DNA of 64,000 nucleotides, from assembly GCA_964247055.1 (NCBI GenBank), contig OZ176052.1, positions 11,470,001-11,534,000 on the forward strand. Reading direction: 5' to 3'. The notes beneath the pieces were generated by a model, which worked only from the letters and a program-made list of their open reading frames with translations, did not search any database and was not told the DNA's origin. The first letter of the stretch is position 1. Every line of letters starts with the position of its first letter. Both the position numbers and the translations under genes were made by a program. The stretch is from Paragordius varius. Taxonomy: Eukaryota; Nematomorpha. Below, piece by piece: positions 49,601 to 63,397 of the stretch.

Positions 49601-52600
49601 ATTCAGTATAATATGTTATATATTTAAAAATAATTGATAATTTTTGAATTTAAGTTTATACCTATTCCATTTGAAGTATTAAAGATTATAAATTAACCTT
49701 TTTCCTAAGAGCTTTATTAAATAGCTACTTAATCAATATGGAAAAATATTAGTTAATTTAAAATGTATTATTTTAAATTATCTCTGCGAAAAATTACCAA
49801 ATTAGATGATCCATAGTAGAGAGAAGCTCCAATTTTATCAAACTGAAACTTAAAATTAATTCGGATAGTTGATGTAGTTTTTGTGACAACTTTTGCATTG
49901 TCTGCGACGACAGAGGGTGTGGGTGCATTAATATTATTTGTTCGAAAGGAATCGGTAGATAATTTTGGCGAGAGCAGGAGTGAAGCTAAATAAAAATGTA
50001 TATAAATATATATGAGTTTTGTTTTAAAAAATATTAGCCGGTGTGAATATTTATAAATGGAAGTGGCTAACAGGCAACATAATCAATAAAATTAACTTTG
50101 AAGGTTTTAAGATTATATAATAATTGATTAAATTTTTGATTTTTTGTAACTTTAAATTAAATTATGTTTAAGCTATATCTATATATATATAGAATACATA
50201 AAATATAAGTTAAAAAAAAATTTGACTGGTTATTACAAAAGCGATCAGAGCCATAGTTTAAAATACATATTACAATCGATTACCTGTATATACATATATA
50301 TATTAGGACATAATACTTTTTCGGCGTTTTGCAATTTTTTCATTTAGGGTCATGGGTGAGTTGGGAAGTACAATTGGTTTATGCGTTGGTAATGTCGCTT
50401 TTTCTGAACTGCTCACTTTGATTGTTTGTTGACGATTGTATTCAAAGATGTTGTCATTCAAAATTTTCATTAAACTTTGTAAATCTTCTTCACTTATCCC
50501 AACCTTATAACACATAGTGTAAATATTTATTAAATCTGGTTTCAAACTTTTAATTGTTTATGAAAATACGAAACACATACCTCTAATCCTTGGATCTTGG
50601 AATAATTATTTTCAACCTAAAAATTATGTTATATTTTTTATATGAATATGTCGTATATAACTCTGCTGTAACGATCATATTTTGCAAAAAAAATCCTTAA
50701 TTTTTCGGAATTATAATATCAAAATTTTACATTTTCCCCCGACATTGAATCGACTAAATGTGCGCTAACACCTTCGAAGCTTTTGGTGAGGTGACCAGTC
50801 ACATCGATTTGTGGATACTGGGGGACGAAATCAAACATCAAATTTCTACGAACTTCTAAACTCACATTCGCCGGTTCAAGGATTAGGACTTCGGATCTAA
50901 TTTTAGTTGCGTTTCGATCATCAACTAGAATTCTTTAAAAAATATAATATAAAAATTGTAATATAAAAACATTTAAATGTTAATAATATGTAACAGTATA
51001 AAATGTTAATGCTTATTATTTGCAAAATATAAACTATGATAAAGGAGTGTCCACATTAATTTGCAATGTAAAAAATTATTTATCTGAATATTGAATGATT
51101 TTTTCAATAAATTTATATTTTCTAAAAAAATAAATTAATTAGTTTCGTAAAACAGTTAAGCTACCTTGATAGCTTAAAATCCGACAGCTCAATCATCATT
51201 TTATCCAATATAACTGAAGATTTAGCAGAATGATAATTATTATTATCTAGGCTTATAGTTGAGGGGTGAGTTGAATCCATACCCTCTGTCATAGTAATAA
51301 ATTTATTCTTAATTTTCAGTGTTCCAAGATCAACCATAGCCGCTTCGTTACTCACATTTGATTGAGGGATTACAAACAGGGGTGCCTTCATTTCAATCTA
51401 ATTCATATGTGATGAAAAATTAAAAATTAATCTAAATTTAGGACCAAGAGCGAGATCGGCTATATTTATAAAATAAAAGTCAATGAGAAATGCGTTATTA
51501 AAACACTTTTTAAAATTTTGACTCATTTTATTAGCAAGGCCGAAAACATGAAAATATATTTATTTTTCGCAACTTCCAATAATGTTTCTTCAAAAAGCTA
51601 TTTATAAATGCATATTTGTTCGAATCTTACGCAGCTTATTCCCGCGTATGTCTGTACATATACATATATATACGTCTTTTTGGCACTATCTACTGAAAAA
51701 ACTGCCAAATCCCTATATCAAACTGTATTCCCTCATAATTATTTGCTTACCCTAAGTAAAATGCGAGATGAACATTTTTGGTTTGTGGTGGTAGCCGTTG
51801 TTGTGGTACGAATAGTATTTTGATTCGCAGAGCCATTATTTTGTTCAAAGGGAGGTGCAGTTTCAGTAACTGCTGCTGAAGTAGCAAAAGATGAAACCAT
51901 TTCAACCGCTGCCGCAGTACTGGCTTCCATCATTTTGTTTCGGGTTTCACTCGAACACAAAGACTCCAAAACACCCTATTATATAATGAATGGTTCAAGG
52001 CAATTCAAAATAAGATATTAGAAAAATTTGTTGATTTTAACAAATGTTGATTTCATAATTATATATATATATTAACCGGGAATAAATATTGCTAAATTGC
52101 TATGAAATCAATGCAACATTTTAAATATATGAAGAAATATATGTATATTCTAACCATAAAACGGTTTATAAAATATAGCAATATTAAATGTGTTTATCAT
52201 AGTAAGTGTAAAGAATCTCTATTTTAAATATTTAAACTATTATAATATTCATTAGTGAATTTTAATATACAGGTTTAATTTTTAAATGGATTGATTTTCT
52301 TGAAGAAATAAGAAAAAGGAGTAAAGAAACCAACTGGCTGACCTGTAAATGTAATAGAAATGGAACAAAAACAACAATCCTAATCCCTCGAATTTGTAGT
52401 GTTACAGACATATCCATGCGGGACATGTCATACAAAATATGTTCCCTATAGTATTCTTCAAACAAACTTTCATTTTCCACCCAAAACGAATTCCCTGGTC
52501 CATTGTTAAACATTGTAATGTTACCCTAAATTTTAAAAATTTAATTACAGTAACAAAATATAAAAAGCTCACAAGACTAATACATTATATATAAAAAACC

Positions 52601-55600
52601 TATTCTCTTAAGATTTTGATATGACCTAAATAATTAGATTTTCGAAATATATATATATTATATATAAATTATTTCGCAACTCAATAAATAATATTAAATA
52701 AATTAGGGTTAGAAAAATGGTTTTCTTTATAAAAAAAATATTTGCATGTTACTTTAACTTTTAAACTATATAATTTGGCGTTAAACAAAAAAAGTTTTTT
52801 AGATCTCTGAAAAAAACCTTGATTAACGGTTCCACATCCTGTTCCTTTGAGATTGAGCTCAAAATTTGTCTATGGTATTGAACTTGGGAGGCATCTTTGA
52901 CAGAGTCAGTATTAATTTTATAACTACAAAAAACCGTACAAAATTTATAAAGATATAAGAGATAAATAAAAAACAAATATTTTTGTAGTAATATAGCCAT
53001 GCTTTTTCAAAACTTTTTTAATATAACTCGTGTAGGATTGCATAATAGGAAATCGAGTTGTAAATTGATAAAACATTCAATTATTATCATAAAATTGTGA
53101 ATAACAATTAATGTAGAAGAAATAAAGGTTTAAAAAAGTATGGTCGTTATCTTTTCAAAAAAAATTTGTCCTTTAGTTTCGTTTTGTCTGTATATTTCAA
53201 ATTTGTTATAAATAACTCAAAAGCAAAAAAAAAGTTTAAACTATAAATTTATGATACTTGGTTAAATCTTTGATCAGGAGGTCAAACAATTCCACAGCAA
53301 TATCCATTTTATTACGCATCATATGTATGTTTGATTTCAGTCCATTTATGTAGGTTGTAGCGATATCCCCACCCACATTACATACATTGATAGCAATCGA
53401 TTGAATGTTTATGTTTAACAGAATATCAATGATTTCATCACCATTCTTATTTTTGCGAGGGTACATGACTAATTTGACAAAAGTTTGGATTATTTAACTT
53501 ATTTATGATTGGTTGAACAAAATATAAAAAGTGTTTGGTATTATTCTTAATATATTTTCTTAATAACGGTTAAGGTTTCAAAATCTTTTTTAATAAAAAA
53601 AATGATTTATTGTTCTCGCAAATGGTTTTGATTTTTTTATAATCTCCATTTTAATAAAATGTAACTAATTAAAAGATCATAAATGTATGGTTGCCATAAT
53701 AATATTTATTTTTTGAGGTTTCATTTAATTATAAACAATATCAAAAATAAGGTAATTGAAAAAAATATAAAATCAATTATTTTTCTAAAAACATATTAGG
53801 TAAAAAACAAATGGTACCGGTTCTACCAAAATGATTCAAGTTCCCATCACTGGTTTAACAAAATAATGAGGAAACAATAAAATATCTACAATACCACCAA
53901 TCATTAGATAAAATAAAACTCTTATACTTAGTGGTTCTTGTTTAAGATTTGATTGAAACGTTTTAAGTACAGATGTGTTGGAATCATCAGGGCGAAGCGA
54001 TGAAGGTGGTGTAAAAAATTCGCCCGATTGTGAAATGGATGAAAAGGCCGAAGGTGAAACCATGGGTGGACCATTATTATTATTGTTAACATTAACAACA
54101 TTTCCGATATCTATGAGGTGTGGTTTTCTTTCATAAATCGGGGCTTGATTACTTACTGCACTATGAAGTTCTGATGAATAAAAAGCAAATACATAATTTG
54201 TATTATATTATGTATAGCCAAATAATATAACTTAATTTCAGTTAAAAATTCGTCGTCAAAAATTATTTTACAAAAATAAATATGGACGTTATAGAATATA
54301 GGCTAGGATGGATAATTATCAAGTCCAAAAGAAAATGTTTAGATAATATTACATGCAGCCCTCCATAATATTTCGGCGGCCGAGGATCTCAAATAGAAAA
54401 TTTTACGGAATCTTGGACACCCCTGCACTATAATGAGCTTTTTAAATAAACATTTTAATGATTATTATAAATATAAGTCGTCCCTCCTTATTACAATATT
54501 ATATTAATCATATATAAGATAATTGATTAAATGTAGAGAAAATTTTAAGTTTTACGAGTAGAACTTTCTTCCTCCATCAAAGGTGGGATGCTGGCAATGG
54601 TTTTACGAGCTTTCCGAACCGCAGTAGATGATGTATCCGTAGATAAAGACCTAAATATTACACTTGAACGTTTGGCAGAGGTGGTTTTGGATGAAAGGAG
54701 TAGGGATGTGTTTGATGGAGTGGTTTGTTGTTTAACAACGGCGGTGGTACCAACAACAATATTCTTTTTATGTTTGTTCATTTCTTGCTGCAAATTTTCC
54801 CACTAAAAGCCATGTGTGGGCACAAATATTATATCAATTATTTTGTAGGGTAAAAAGGACAAATTTTTCTTTCAAAAAACAACCATACTTTTTTAAACCT
54901 TAAATTTTTTTTCCCATAAAAATTATTAAATTACAATTGTAAAATATAAAATTGATAGCGTTACCAATATATATATATCTACCATACTTTGCAATTAAAC
55001 AATGATTCAAATGATAAAAATTAAAAATGTATGGTTGTTTTTTAAAAAAATATTTGATTTTATATTTTTACGTTTTGTCCGTAAAACTTCCATTTTTACT
55101 ACAGTAAATTTATGTGTGCTTTTCGGTGCAATAATTCTGTCTCAAAAACAAAAAATTAAAAAAAGTATTTTACTTTTGGACTAAAATTACCAATAGATAT
55201 CGTTTTAATAATTATTTCACAAAAAACATTATATAGATAGTCCTTAATCTTTAAGAATAAAAATATCATCAAAATACCAACCATTTGTAAAATGTTGAGA
55301 ATAGCTTGTTCATGAATCCGAAAAATAAGGGGACTCAACTGAACTCTAATATTTTTTTCCACATTGTTGTATTGATAAACGAAATCCGGACCATTAATAT
55401 CGGCCTGTAATATGGATAATTATTGAATTAATATTTTAAACGAATTAAAATAAAATGTAATATACCATAATAATTTCCGAAGTCAAAAAATATTTGTCCA
55501 AATTGTTGGGCATTGATTTTATGAGATAGAGTGGGGTGTTATTATCTGCAAATAATAATAAAATGAAAAAAAACAGAAATACTCAAAGAGTAAAATATTT

Positions 55601-58600
55601 TTAACAGTCAAATATATTAACCTTGATTATTTTATTAAAACTTATCATTTTACTATTCGAGAAGAAAATTCGTAACCCACTATATTTAAATCTCAGAATT
55701 GTAATCAAATAAATTTTTTTTAAACAAAAAAGTATGGGTTTCCTCAAAATCCTACTATTTATATTTTTTAATTTTAATTTTGATTCCAAGTTAAAAATAT
55801 TAAATATATATAAAATTAAAACTTTAAATCAAAACTTACTTGAATACTCAAAATTTTGAAGGGTGAGCGCTTTCAAATGCGCCTTAACACGAGTTTGGAA
55901 TGATTTAACCTCTAAAAAGGTGCCCAAAGATTGCATTTGAAAACACATAAGTTTTTGTTTAACCTCCTCTGAAGTTTTGCTAATATTTTTGCCTGTTGAC
56001 ACGTCTGAATTGAATGGCTTTGTAACTCGATACAAATTAATGCACAACTGTAAAATATAGATTTATATAGTTAAAATGTAAAAACGAGACAAAAAATTTT
56101 TTTAAAAGATAACACTACTATATTAAACCTAAATTTTTGTTATATAAATTACTTAATAATATTATACAATAAACAATTAAAGGTGTTACCAATTCACATC
56201 TCTATTCAATACTTGAATAAGAAAAAATAAGTTATATATAAAAAATCAAGTTTTAAAAAGTATAGGGACCCTTTAAAAACAAATGTGTCTTAATGTTTTT
56301 ACAATTTACCTGTAAAATTTTAATTATTAGATTTAAATTTAATAAAAAATGATGTAATTTACCAATCTTAAATCAAAGTTGGCAACTAGTGATGTTAGTT
56401 GGATATTTTGAGGTGAATTTGAAGATGAAAGACTGGTAGAATCTTCGTTTCGTTCAATCGTTTCATTTTGTTGGTCAAAAATATCGTTTTGCGTTAATTT
56501 GTAAGCCGCAGTTTTATCTTTTTCAGCCATACTACCATCATCTACCACATCCTAATCAGGGAAAAAAATTAAAAGTTACAAAACTATGATGAATGATTTT
56601 AAAATTATAAATTTAAAAATAAAAAATATTCCATTATTACGGGAAAATATTTATAGTGTAGGAATTCTATAATTAAATTTAATTATAAATAAAGATATGC
56701 AATTTTCCGCGGTTGTATCTTATGGCATTATTATAAAATCGAAAAATTTAGAATATGAGCAATTAAATCAGTATTTTGTAAAAAAAATCATTATGAGGTA
56801 GGGGGGTGGAGTATTTTATTTATATAGTAATATTTAAAAACAAAGATAATTATACCGTTTGTTCTTGGTCTGTTGTTGGAGTTTTAGCTGTAGGTTCATT
56901 TTCGGTGGGCAGGGGTATACTAAGCAATAATTTCAACATATTCTCCAATCTTTGATCCGATATGTTTAGAGTAAGATCCGGTAAAACACCAAATATACGG
57001 ATTCTGATAATGTAATAATCCAGAATATGATATAAATTTGGTTATCATGAAATATAATATGGGAGAAGTAAATTTAAAAAAGTGGAAACATATATAAAAA
57101 AATAAAATAATATATATAAAACAGGATATTAATCATATTTTTTAACATTATTTTTTAAGATAACCTAGGCTAGCTCTTTCGGTTGCAAAATAAGAAAAAA
57201 TATATATTAGACAAAATTTTATTTGCAATTATCACATAGTTTACATAGGTAAAATCAATTGAAACATATACTTTGTTGATAAAAAAAAAATTTTCCTTTA
57301 TGCTTTGCCTTCAAATTTTTAATTTTTACTGTGAAACAGAAGTATACTTTGGTAAATTAGGATCATCCATTATAATCGCTTTTTCTAGCAGCACAGTTAT
57401 AGTTCCGGGTTTCAGAATGTGTAAAGGTGAATCTTCCCTTTGTTTCAAAGACATCCAATCCTCGCCTATGATTGATAAATGCAGTGTCGATATAGCAAGT
57501 AACAGTATAAATAATCAAAACATTAGAAATTTAACAATAGAACAATTTTTTTAAAGAGTCATCCATTTTAGTTTAATTTTATATTTAAGTTTGGTTGATA
57601 TAAAGAGAGGTCTTAAAAGCTTCATACACAACCCCGTATTCAATAACCCATTTAAACTATATAAAAAAATTAATTGCGACTCTGGATAAATACTTTTACT
57701 TTAACGTCTTATTTCTTTTTTACTCTAAAATAATTTAGTTAACAAATATATTGATATCCAAACCATGACTGAACGAAAAATAAATAAAAACACAAACATA
57801 CCAGCATTAGCGTAAAGAAATTGAATCCGTTCCATGCTAACACGTATTTTATCGTACGATTTCTCCAACAAACCCGCAATTTCTTCTAGGTTGTTACTGT
57901 CACCATAATTAGTATTTTTACTAGAAGAGGTGAGTGAAATATTATCCTGGATTCCTTCAGAATCGTCCTGTTCAAAACTTAACTTTCCTGCCGTGTTGTA
58001 GGACATTTGTGGAGTTTGGAAGCTTTGGCGAGGTGATGTCCCACCACCACCACCAGAAGTCAACATAGCTTCCTCTTGGCCTTCAATGAACGATTGCATG
58101 GAGAAATTACCCAGATCAATGATGAGTAGATCATTTTTACTACGTAAAATGGATAAAACGAAAAAAATATTAATCTAAATAATAGCAAGTCCTCATAAAG
58201 AGATTGATTAATTAATCAATGCGCCTATACCTACTAATTAATGCAGTTTTCATATTTCATTATAAGGCCCTACACTTTTATATAATAATTGATAGGTTTT
58301 TTTGTGCATAGATAATTAATGGGTAGATATTATTCCAGAAAATTAATAAAATCAAATAGTTATTACATATATATATATATATATAATTCAACGATTCCGA
58401 GAAGAAAAATAAAATAAAAAAGATCTAACTTTTTTTAAATTTTTTAAATAAAAAAGATCTAACTTTTTTTTTAATTTTTTAAATAAAAAGTCAAATTAAA
58501 TAAGGGTTCTGCGATGAAAATAGTTAACTATATATTTTGGTTATGAGGGACGTCCATTTTTTATAATTATAAGGCATCATTAAATAAAATCATTAGGAAT

Positions 58601-61600
58601 TTGAAAATATGTAAATTTTATTTTACTCTTTATATACTCCACCATAGGGTATAATTAAGTGTGAAGATTTAATGGCAATTTTGAGGTCGATATTTTTGCG
58701 TTTTTCCAACGCATACTTATAACCAGTTGCTGTGTTTTGTTTCACATCTTCAAAAGTGCTAACTGCGGCATTTTGTATTCTGATTCAAAAAACAAAAAAG
58801 TGAAAATTACCATAAGCCAAAATTTTATATTTTGCACACTAAATATCAAGTAAAACTTTATAATATTAATAATCAATTTTTTATGGCTTGGTGCAAATTA
58901 CCTATACATAATGTTCCATTAAGATATGAAGCAATAATTTAAAAAAGGTTTAAAACTTTGAACCATATATACCCATAAATGATATTTTAACTGTTACATA
59001 GGTTATTTAATATTATATGAGGGACACATGAAAGTAATAACATACAAAAACTGACATTTTTACAAAGTTTTTATAATAGGTAAAATAGTTATTTGAATAA
59101 ACTTACTGTTTCAGTTTGACAGATTCGGGTGCTTTGAAAAACTTGCTAAGTTCATTGATTGTATCCTATGTAATTAATGCATGCATAATTTAATATAACA
59201 AAATCTGGGTAAAATAAAACATATAATTTCACATAAAAGTAAAACACTAAAATTATTTTAAGGACCATAAAATAAATTTATAAGCTATTGTTTTGGACTG
59301 CAAAAAAGGTTTAGAGATGTAAATTGGTAACACATTATATATTTTTAAATGGCAATCTTATAGATTATGAATAAATAACGAGTTATAATTATGATTTTCC
59401 TGGACAATAAAACATATTAATATTTTATACTTTTCATATTTTCTTTGGAAAAAATACTAAAATACGTACGGCATCATATATAATTTGAAGTGGGTTAGCA
59501 TTTAAATGGAGGCGCTGGTCACATGATTTATCAAGCGGATTCATTTCAAACAGACAATGCACGAGCGTGTCATCCACACTCTTGATCGTTTTTATAATGT
59601 AATTTGGTGTAGTCGGTTGATCAACAACATTCTTTCCCGTTATATCAAAATTATCCATAGTCAATTCAACTCTAAAAATAGCAAATAATTAAGAACATAC
59701 CAAAAAAATTGATTCAATCATATACAATAACAAGTTTATATATTCATATAAATATATACCTTGAATAATCTTGAAATTAAGGAAAAGCTTAGTATAAAGT
59801 TAAAAATTGAGTAAAGAGTTTATCAAAGTTACATTATGTAAAATGGCGGTACATTTTGTCAAAGATAATCAAATATTGCAAAAATTTAATTTCCTTTTAT
59901 ATCAAATTATAAATTAAAAATCATCTATGCGCTTCAAAAATTTAAGAAATCACAATAAAATAGAATATATGAAACATTTTCAGAGTTAGGTCTCTAATAA
60001 AACAATGTAGCATTTTAAATAAAAAAAATTAACTGTAAAGCATCAGCACCAGGACATTGTTCAACGGTTACGGCTAATTCGGAAAGTGCGGCATAAGCCA
60101 ATTTAGTAACTTTAATCATAGCGTTTTCTCCTTCGGTCTCTTTGCCCAGCAGTGTGAGTGATAATTGAAGCAATTTGAAATGGAGTACATTTTGCACAAA
60201 CTAAGTATCGAGCAAATTAAATAATATTTATACAATGAAATTAGAATTAATCGAAAATGAAAATAAATAGACTGTATATTGACATAAAAAACGCGGTAAT
60301 ATTGGCACATAAATTCTTTCTTAAAAAGGATATTAATTATAATTTATTGAATTGCTTATTGAAGCACAAAGTGTTACAAATTAAACGCCACGTAATGCAT
60401 ATAAATTTAGCTTATCATCTAATTCAAGTACAATTTAATGAGTAATAATTGCAAATTAAAAAACTACGTATATCGTTAGGAAAATATAGAATTTTGATAA
60501 AATTCATCGAATAAATTTACATGTAATATATAATTGATAAAAGATTCAGCATAAAATTATTCAGAAAATATAAAAACAGCCTTAAATAACCTCAGGGGGA
60601 TATTCGGGCGGTACCCCAGTTTCAGTGTAATCGATAGCTTGGTACAATTTGGCTTTTTCCTCAACCGTCATGGCTTCGTTAAATTTGGATGCTAATAACC
60701 AGCAAAAAAAGAAATGTATATGATTTACAAAATTTAAACTACAAAATAATGTAATTCTTCAGTAATAATCGAATTAAGGGTTGGGGCAATCATATTAAGT
60801 TTTTTAATTAAATTTTCCGAAAAAAAAAGAAATAATAAAACAATAATAGAAATGTTTCAACCAAGATCACATTACTTATAAGAAAAATTAAAGTGAAATA
60901 CATGTTTAAATTTATTATAAAAATTAAAATTTTGGATAATTATCCACCTGTAATGCTATGGTTTAATATTATTTATAAATACCTATTTTTCGGCTAATTA
61001 AGTTATTTATGGTTTAGTTTATATAAAAGTTGGATTTTTAGCAAATTTACGACTATACACAGTAACATATATGTATGGCTCTTTTTGATTACATTAATAA
61101 AATTTAAAACCATTAATTTTCTACACAAAAAACTTTAAAAAAGCTAAACGACTTGCTCAAAAATTGATCATACATATTCGGTTAAATTTATAAAAATTGA
61201 TTTCAAATATTTTAACCAAAAAAATTCAATTTACAGTATGCATTTTAGGCTGCATTGTTAACACTATAGATGAGCTTTGTTTCCATACACCAATGTGTTG
61301 CGAATTTCCCAATTATAGTGTGAAATACGCAACCATTAAAAAATGCATACTGTAAATTCAAACCGTTTTAGAAGATAATTCTTCCAAATAAAGTTACATT
61401 TAAGCCTATTTTCCATTCATAAAATTCAAAGTCAACACAAAAACTAGATATAAAAGCTTAACAACTTAAAAAACGATATATATACATACCTATTCCTTCA
61501 GCTAAATTGGTTGTTTTATTGATGGATGTATCTGCTACAGTCGAAGGGTTATACGATGCCTGTGTGGGTGATTCTGTATTCCAACGAGAAAAAAAACCAC

Positions 61601-63397
61601 CAAACCAACCTTTCGATGCAGAATTTTCGGTCCCACCAGTCGGGTGATTCAGTATTTGTTCGCGTTGAACTTCAAGTTTTGCTTTTTGTCTGGCCAACGT
61701 AATATTAAACACATCTAATTTCCGTTCAGCATTCTTTTGTGGCAAAGGAAATATAAAACAATTGTTTAGTTTTTACATATATGTGAGAAAACTGTATCAG
61801 TAATTCGTATACGAACTAATTTTTTTGCTAATGAAAATTATATATTTCGGATATAAATTGGTCATTAATCTATTAAATAATTAAAGATATAAACTGATAA
61901 AAATGTAGATTCTTTATAAACGAGTTTATGATACAAAATATAAAAAATAAATGTTGTAGAAATATGTTTAACAATGATCATCAGGATATAATATTGATTG
62001 TTTTTCGAAACATTAAAAAACAAGGATAAGATTTGAAACCTTCGCATTAAATCCTAATCAATATATTTGGGAAAATCAAGAAATATATCAAAAAGTTTTT
62101 CTAATAATTTATAATAAATAGGGCTAATTATAATAAATAATTAACGAGAATAAAAATATTACATCTAAAACAGATTTTATGCCAGGCGATAATTTCTTTG
62201 ACACCAATTTAACCTTGTAAGCTTCAATGTAACGTTTAACTAACTCTCTATGAGCCGATATATGTTTCCAAGACCATTGTCTTAAACGAGGTTGAACTAT
62301 TCCCTCCAAAACACATTTAATTGCAAATTTCCACCTTAAATTTATATCAAAATAAAAAATTTTAAATTGAGTATTTTTTGAAAAATAAAAATATAATATG
62401 ATATACCATTCAGCATAATGGTCTTTGTAGGTTTGAAGATGTGGTCGGTATTTTCTATATTTCGATTTAAGATTCAGTGTTTCGATACTTTCCAACAATT
62501 CAAGGATATCATGATACTGGAAAAAAAAACAAATAATTTATTGAGAAATATATCAACGCTGTAGAAAATAAAATTTTAATTTTCTATATACTAATAAGAT
62601 TAATAACAGTTTGAAAACAAAAATCAAAAGTAAGAAGAAACAAAACAATAATCTTTATTTATGGACTTTAATCAAACCACACTTTAAAGCAGGGGCGTCC
62701 AACACAAATGAGCCGCATTTTTGACTTAAAAAATCTGGCGGGCTGGAAATATATATGGTAAGTTATATTTAATTTATTATATTTCAAACATAAGACTATA
62801 AAATGCAACGTAATAATGCATTTTTTTCTAATTCTTGCCATTGGATAGATTCATTTAAAGTTTAAAAAATATTGATATTAATAAGATTTGAAGCATAATT
62901 TTGCGAACTATGAATTTCAGAATTTTTCGCGGGCCGCACATAAGGTCTCGGAGGTCCGCATGTTGAAGACCCCTGCTTTAAAGATACCATTAATAGGTCA
63001 ATTATAAAATATTGTTTGATATAGGGCTAAAATTTCGAATTTCTAATTTCAAAGATTTCAAAATAATTAAATAAGATGTAAGTATTTTAGAGTAATTCGG
63101 GTAAATATCCATTTAAATTTTAATAAAAACTAATCTATAACGATAATAATTATCTGAACTTTTTAAATAAAGGTCATAAATTTATATGTATACCTGATCC
63201 TGAGATATGGCAAAAGATATAGATTGTATAATGAGGTTAAATAACACTTTAGGCGTGGTAAAATTAGTTCCATCCAATTCGGGTTTCGGGTTTAGTCTTA
63301 GCTGAGCCAACGATGTTAAAGGCAACAAAATATAATTGTAACCAGGGGGATATATTTTTTCAGTGTTGTGATTACCTATTGGGGTTGATAGCCCTGA
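31167..63397 (-). CDS. VPS13: VPS13 (A/C type) bridge-like lipid-transfer protein, 5' partial
   Basis: VPS13 proteins form a long hydrophobic groove that carries phospholipids between membranes at contact sites (ER with mitochondria, lipid droplets or endosomes). About 60 short coding segments are spread over 32 kb, separated by introns mostly of 60-350 bp. They follow the family order from [18 protein letters not shown] (about residue 300) to the C-terminal PH-like domain and a stop at 31167. C-terminal junctions were checked and keep phase. The first ~250 codons, including the chorein motif, lie beyond the right edge. Resemblance is closest to VPS13A/C, for example [15 protein letters not shown], rather than B or D, but a paralogue call needs alignment. 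Several exons carry Ser/Asn-rich insertions. The introns hold hAT and mariner MITEs. Confidence 0.95.
44247..44372. mobile_element. Mariner-like MITE in a VPS13 intron
   Basis: Ends CAAGTGTGCATTTTAATGG and CATTAAAATGCATACTG lie between TA dinucleotides (44245-44246 and 44373-44374). It is a sister of the copy at 61234, sharing the CATTAAAATGCATACTG end and an ACTATAG core word. It has no coding capacity. Confidence 0.65.
47600..48150. mobile_element. TIR element with terminal hairpins
   Basis: The left end is CTTCGATTCAAATTGGGGTA, then TCTAAATACCCCAG. The right end is its near-perfect inverse, finishing CCCCAATTTGAATCGAAG, over about 34 bp. Each terminus also contains its own palindrome, GGGGTA-6-TACCCC. 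No target duplication was agreed on and no transposase is visible. It sits in a VPS13 intron. Confidence 0.75.
54346..54425. mobile_element. Terminal fragment of a CAGGGG-family hAT MITE
   Basis: A right-hand end CTTGGACACCCCTG (CAGGGGTGTCCAAG reversed) is preceded by GGCGGCCGAGG-type words like those in the 62690 copy. The opposite terminus is missing. It lies in a VPS13 intron. Confidence 0.5.
58426..58500. repeat. Two-copy tandem repeat of about 36 bp
   Basis: The unit AAATAAAAAAGATCTAACTT plus a T-rich run and AATTTTTT occurs twice in tandem in a VPS13 intron. Confidence 0.7.
61234..61352. mobile_element. Mariner-like MITE (119 bp) in a VPS13 intron
   Basis: CAGTATGCATTTT at the left and AAAATGCATACTG at the right are perfect inverted repeats of 13 bp, bounded by TA on each side (61232-61233 and 61353-61354). 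Size and TA duplication fit a non-autonomous Tc1/mariner element. Confidence 0.8.
62690..62975. mobile_element. hAT MITE with perfect 8-bp TSD in a VPS13 intron
   Basis: Ends CAGGGGCGTCCAACACA and ATGTTGAAGACCCCTG are inverted, and CTTTAAAG flanks both sides (62682-62689 and 62976-62983). The interior holds GAGCCGCATTTTTGAC and CGCGGGCCGCACATAAGG, the usual GC-rich blocks of this family. Its 286 bp carry no coding capacity. This is the best preserved member of the family in the window and supports reading the copies at 3877, 21350 and 54346 as relatives. Confidence 0.88.

Larger units (their letters stand above)
41640..53470 (-). other. VPS13: VPS13 middle section
   Basis: Approximate coding segments: 53470-53235, 52925-52780, 52528-52325, 51975-51745, 51400-51160, 50936-50735, 50620-50578, 50545-50303, 49988-49797, 49530-49365, 49042-48830, 48748-48592, 48323-48215, 47281-47150, 47073-46920, 46803-46703, 46327-46190, 45908-45738, 45455-45285, 45005-44700, 44537-44411, 44222-44025, 43618-43397, 42990-42800, 42620-42508, 42300-42112 and 41737-41648. 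The coding side is the minus strand throughout and frames break at GT/AG sites. This covers the central groove repeats and probably the start of the adaptor-binding (VAB) region near 45-42 kb. Conservation by eye is lower here, so individual borders are less sure. Confidence 0.7.
53835..63397 (-). other. VPS13: VPS13 N-terminal third: groove repeats after the chorein motif
   Basis: Approximate coding segments, from N-terminal: 63397-63196, 62519-62405, 62336-62160, 61740-61490, 60690-60585, 60200-60020, 59675-59466, 59166-59107, 58780-58620, 58135-57803, 57500-57330, 57003-56850, 56560-56363, 56050-55838, 55546-55467, 55405-55240, 54803-54555 and 54175-53840. Family landmarks are [46 protein letters not shown] (the GWF loop), [32 protein letters not shown] and [16 protein letters not shown]. 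Segment ends are rounded to the likely splice sites. The GGGGG/Ser-rich loop at 58.0 kb and the Ser/Asn-rich loop at 56.4 kb fall where VPS13A/C have disordered linkers. Confidence 0.85.
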
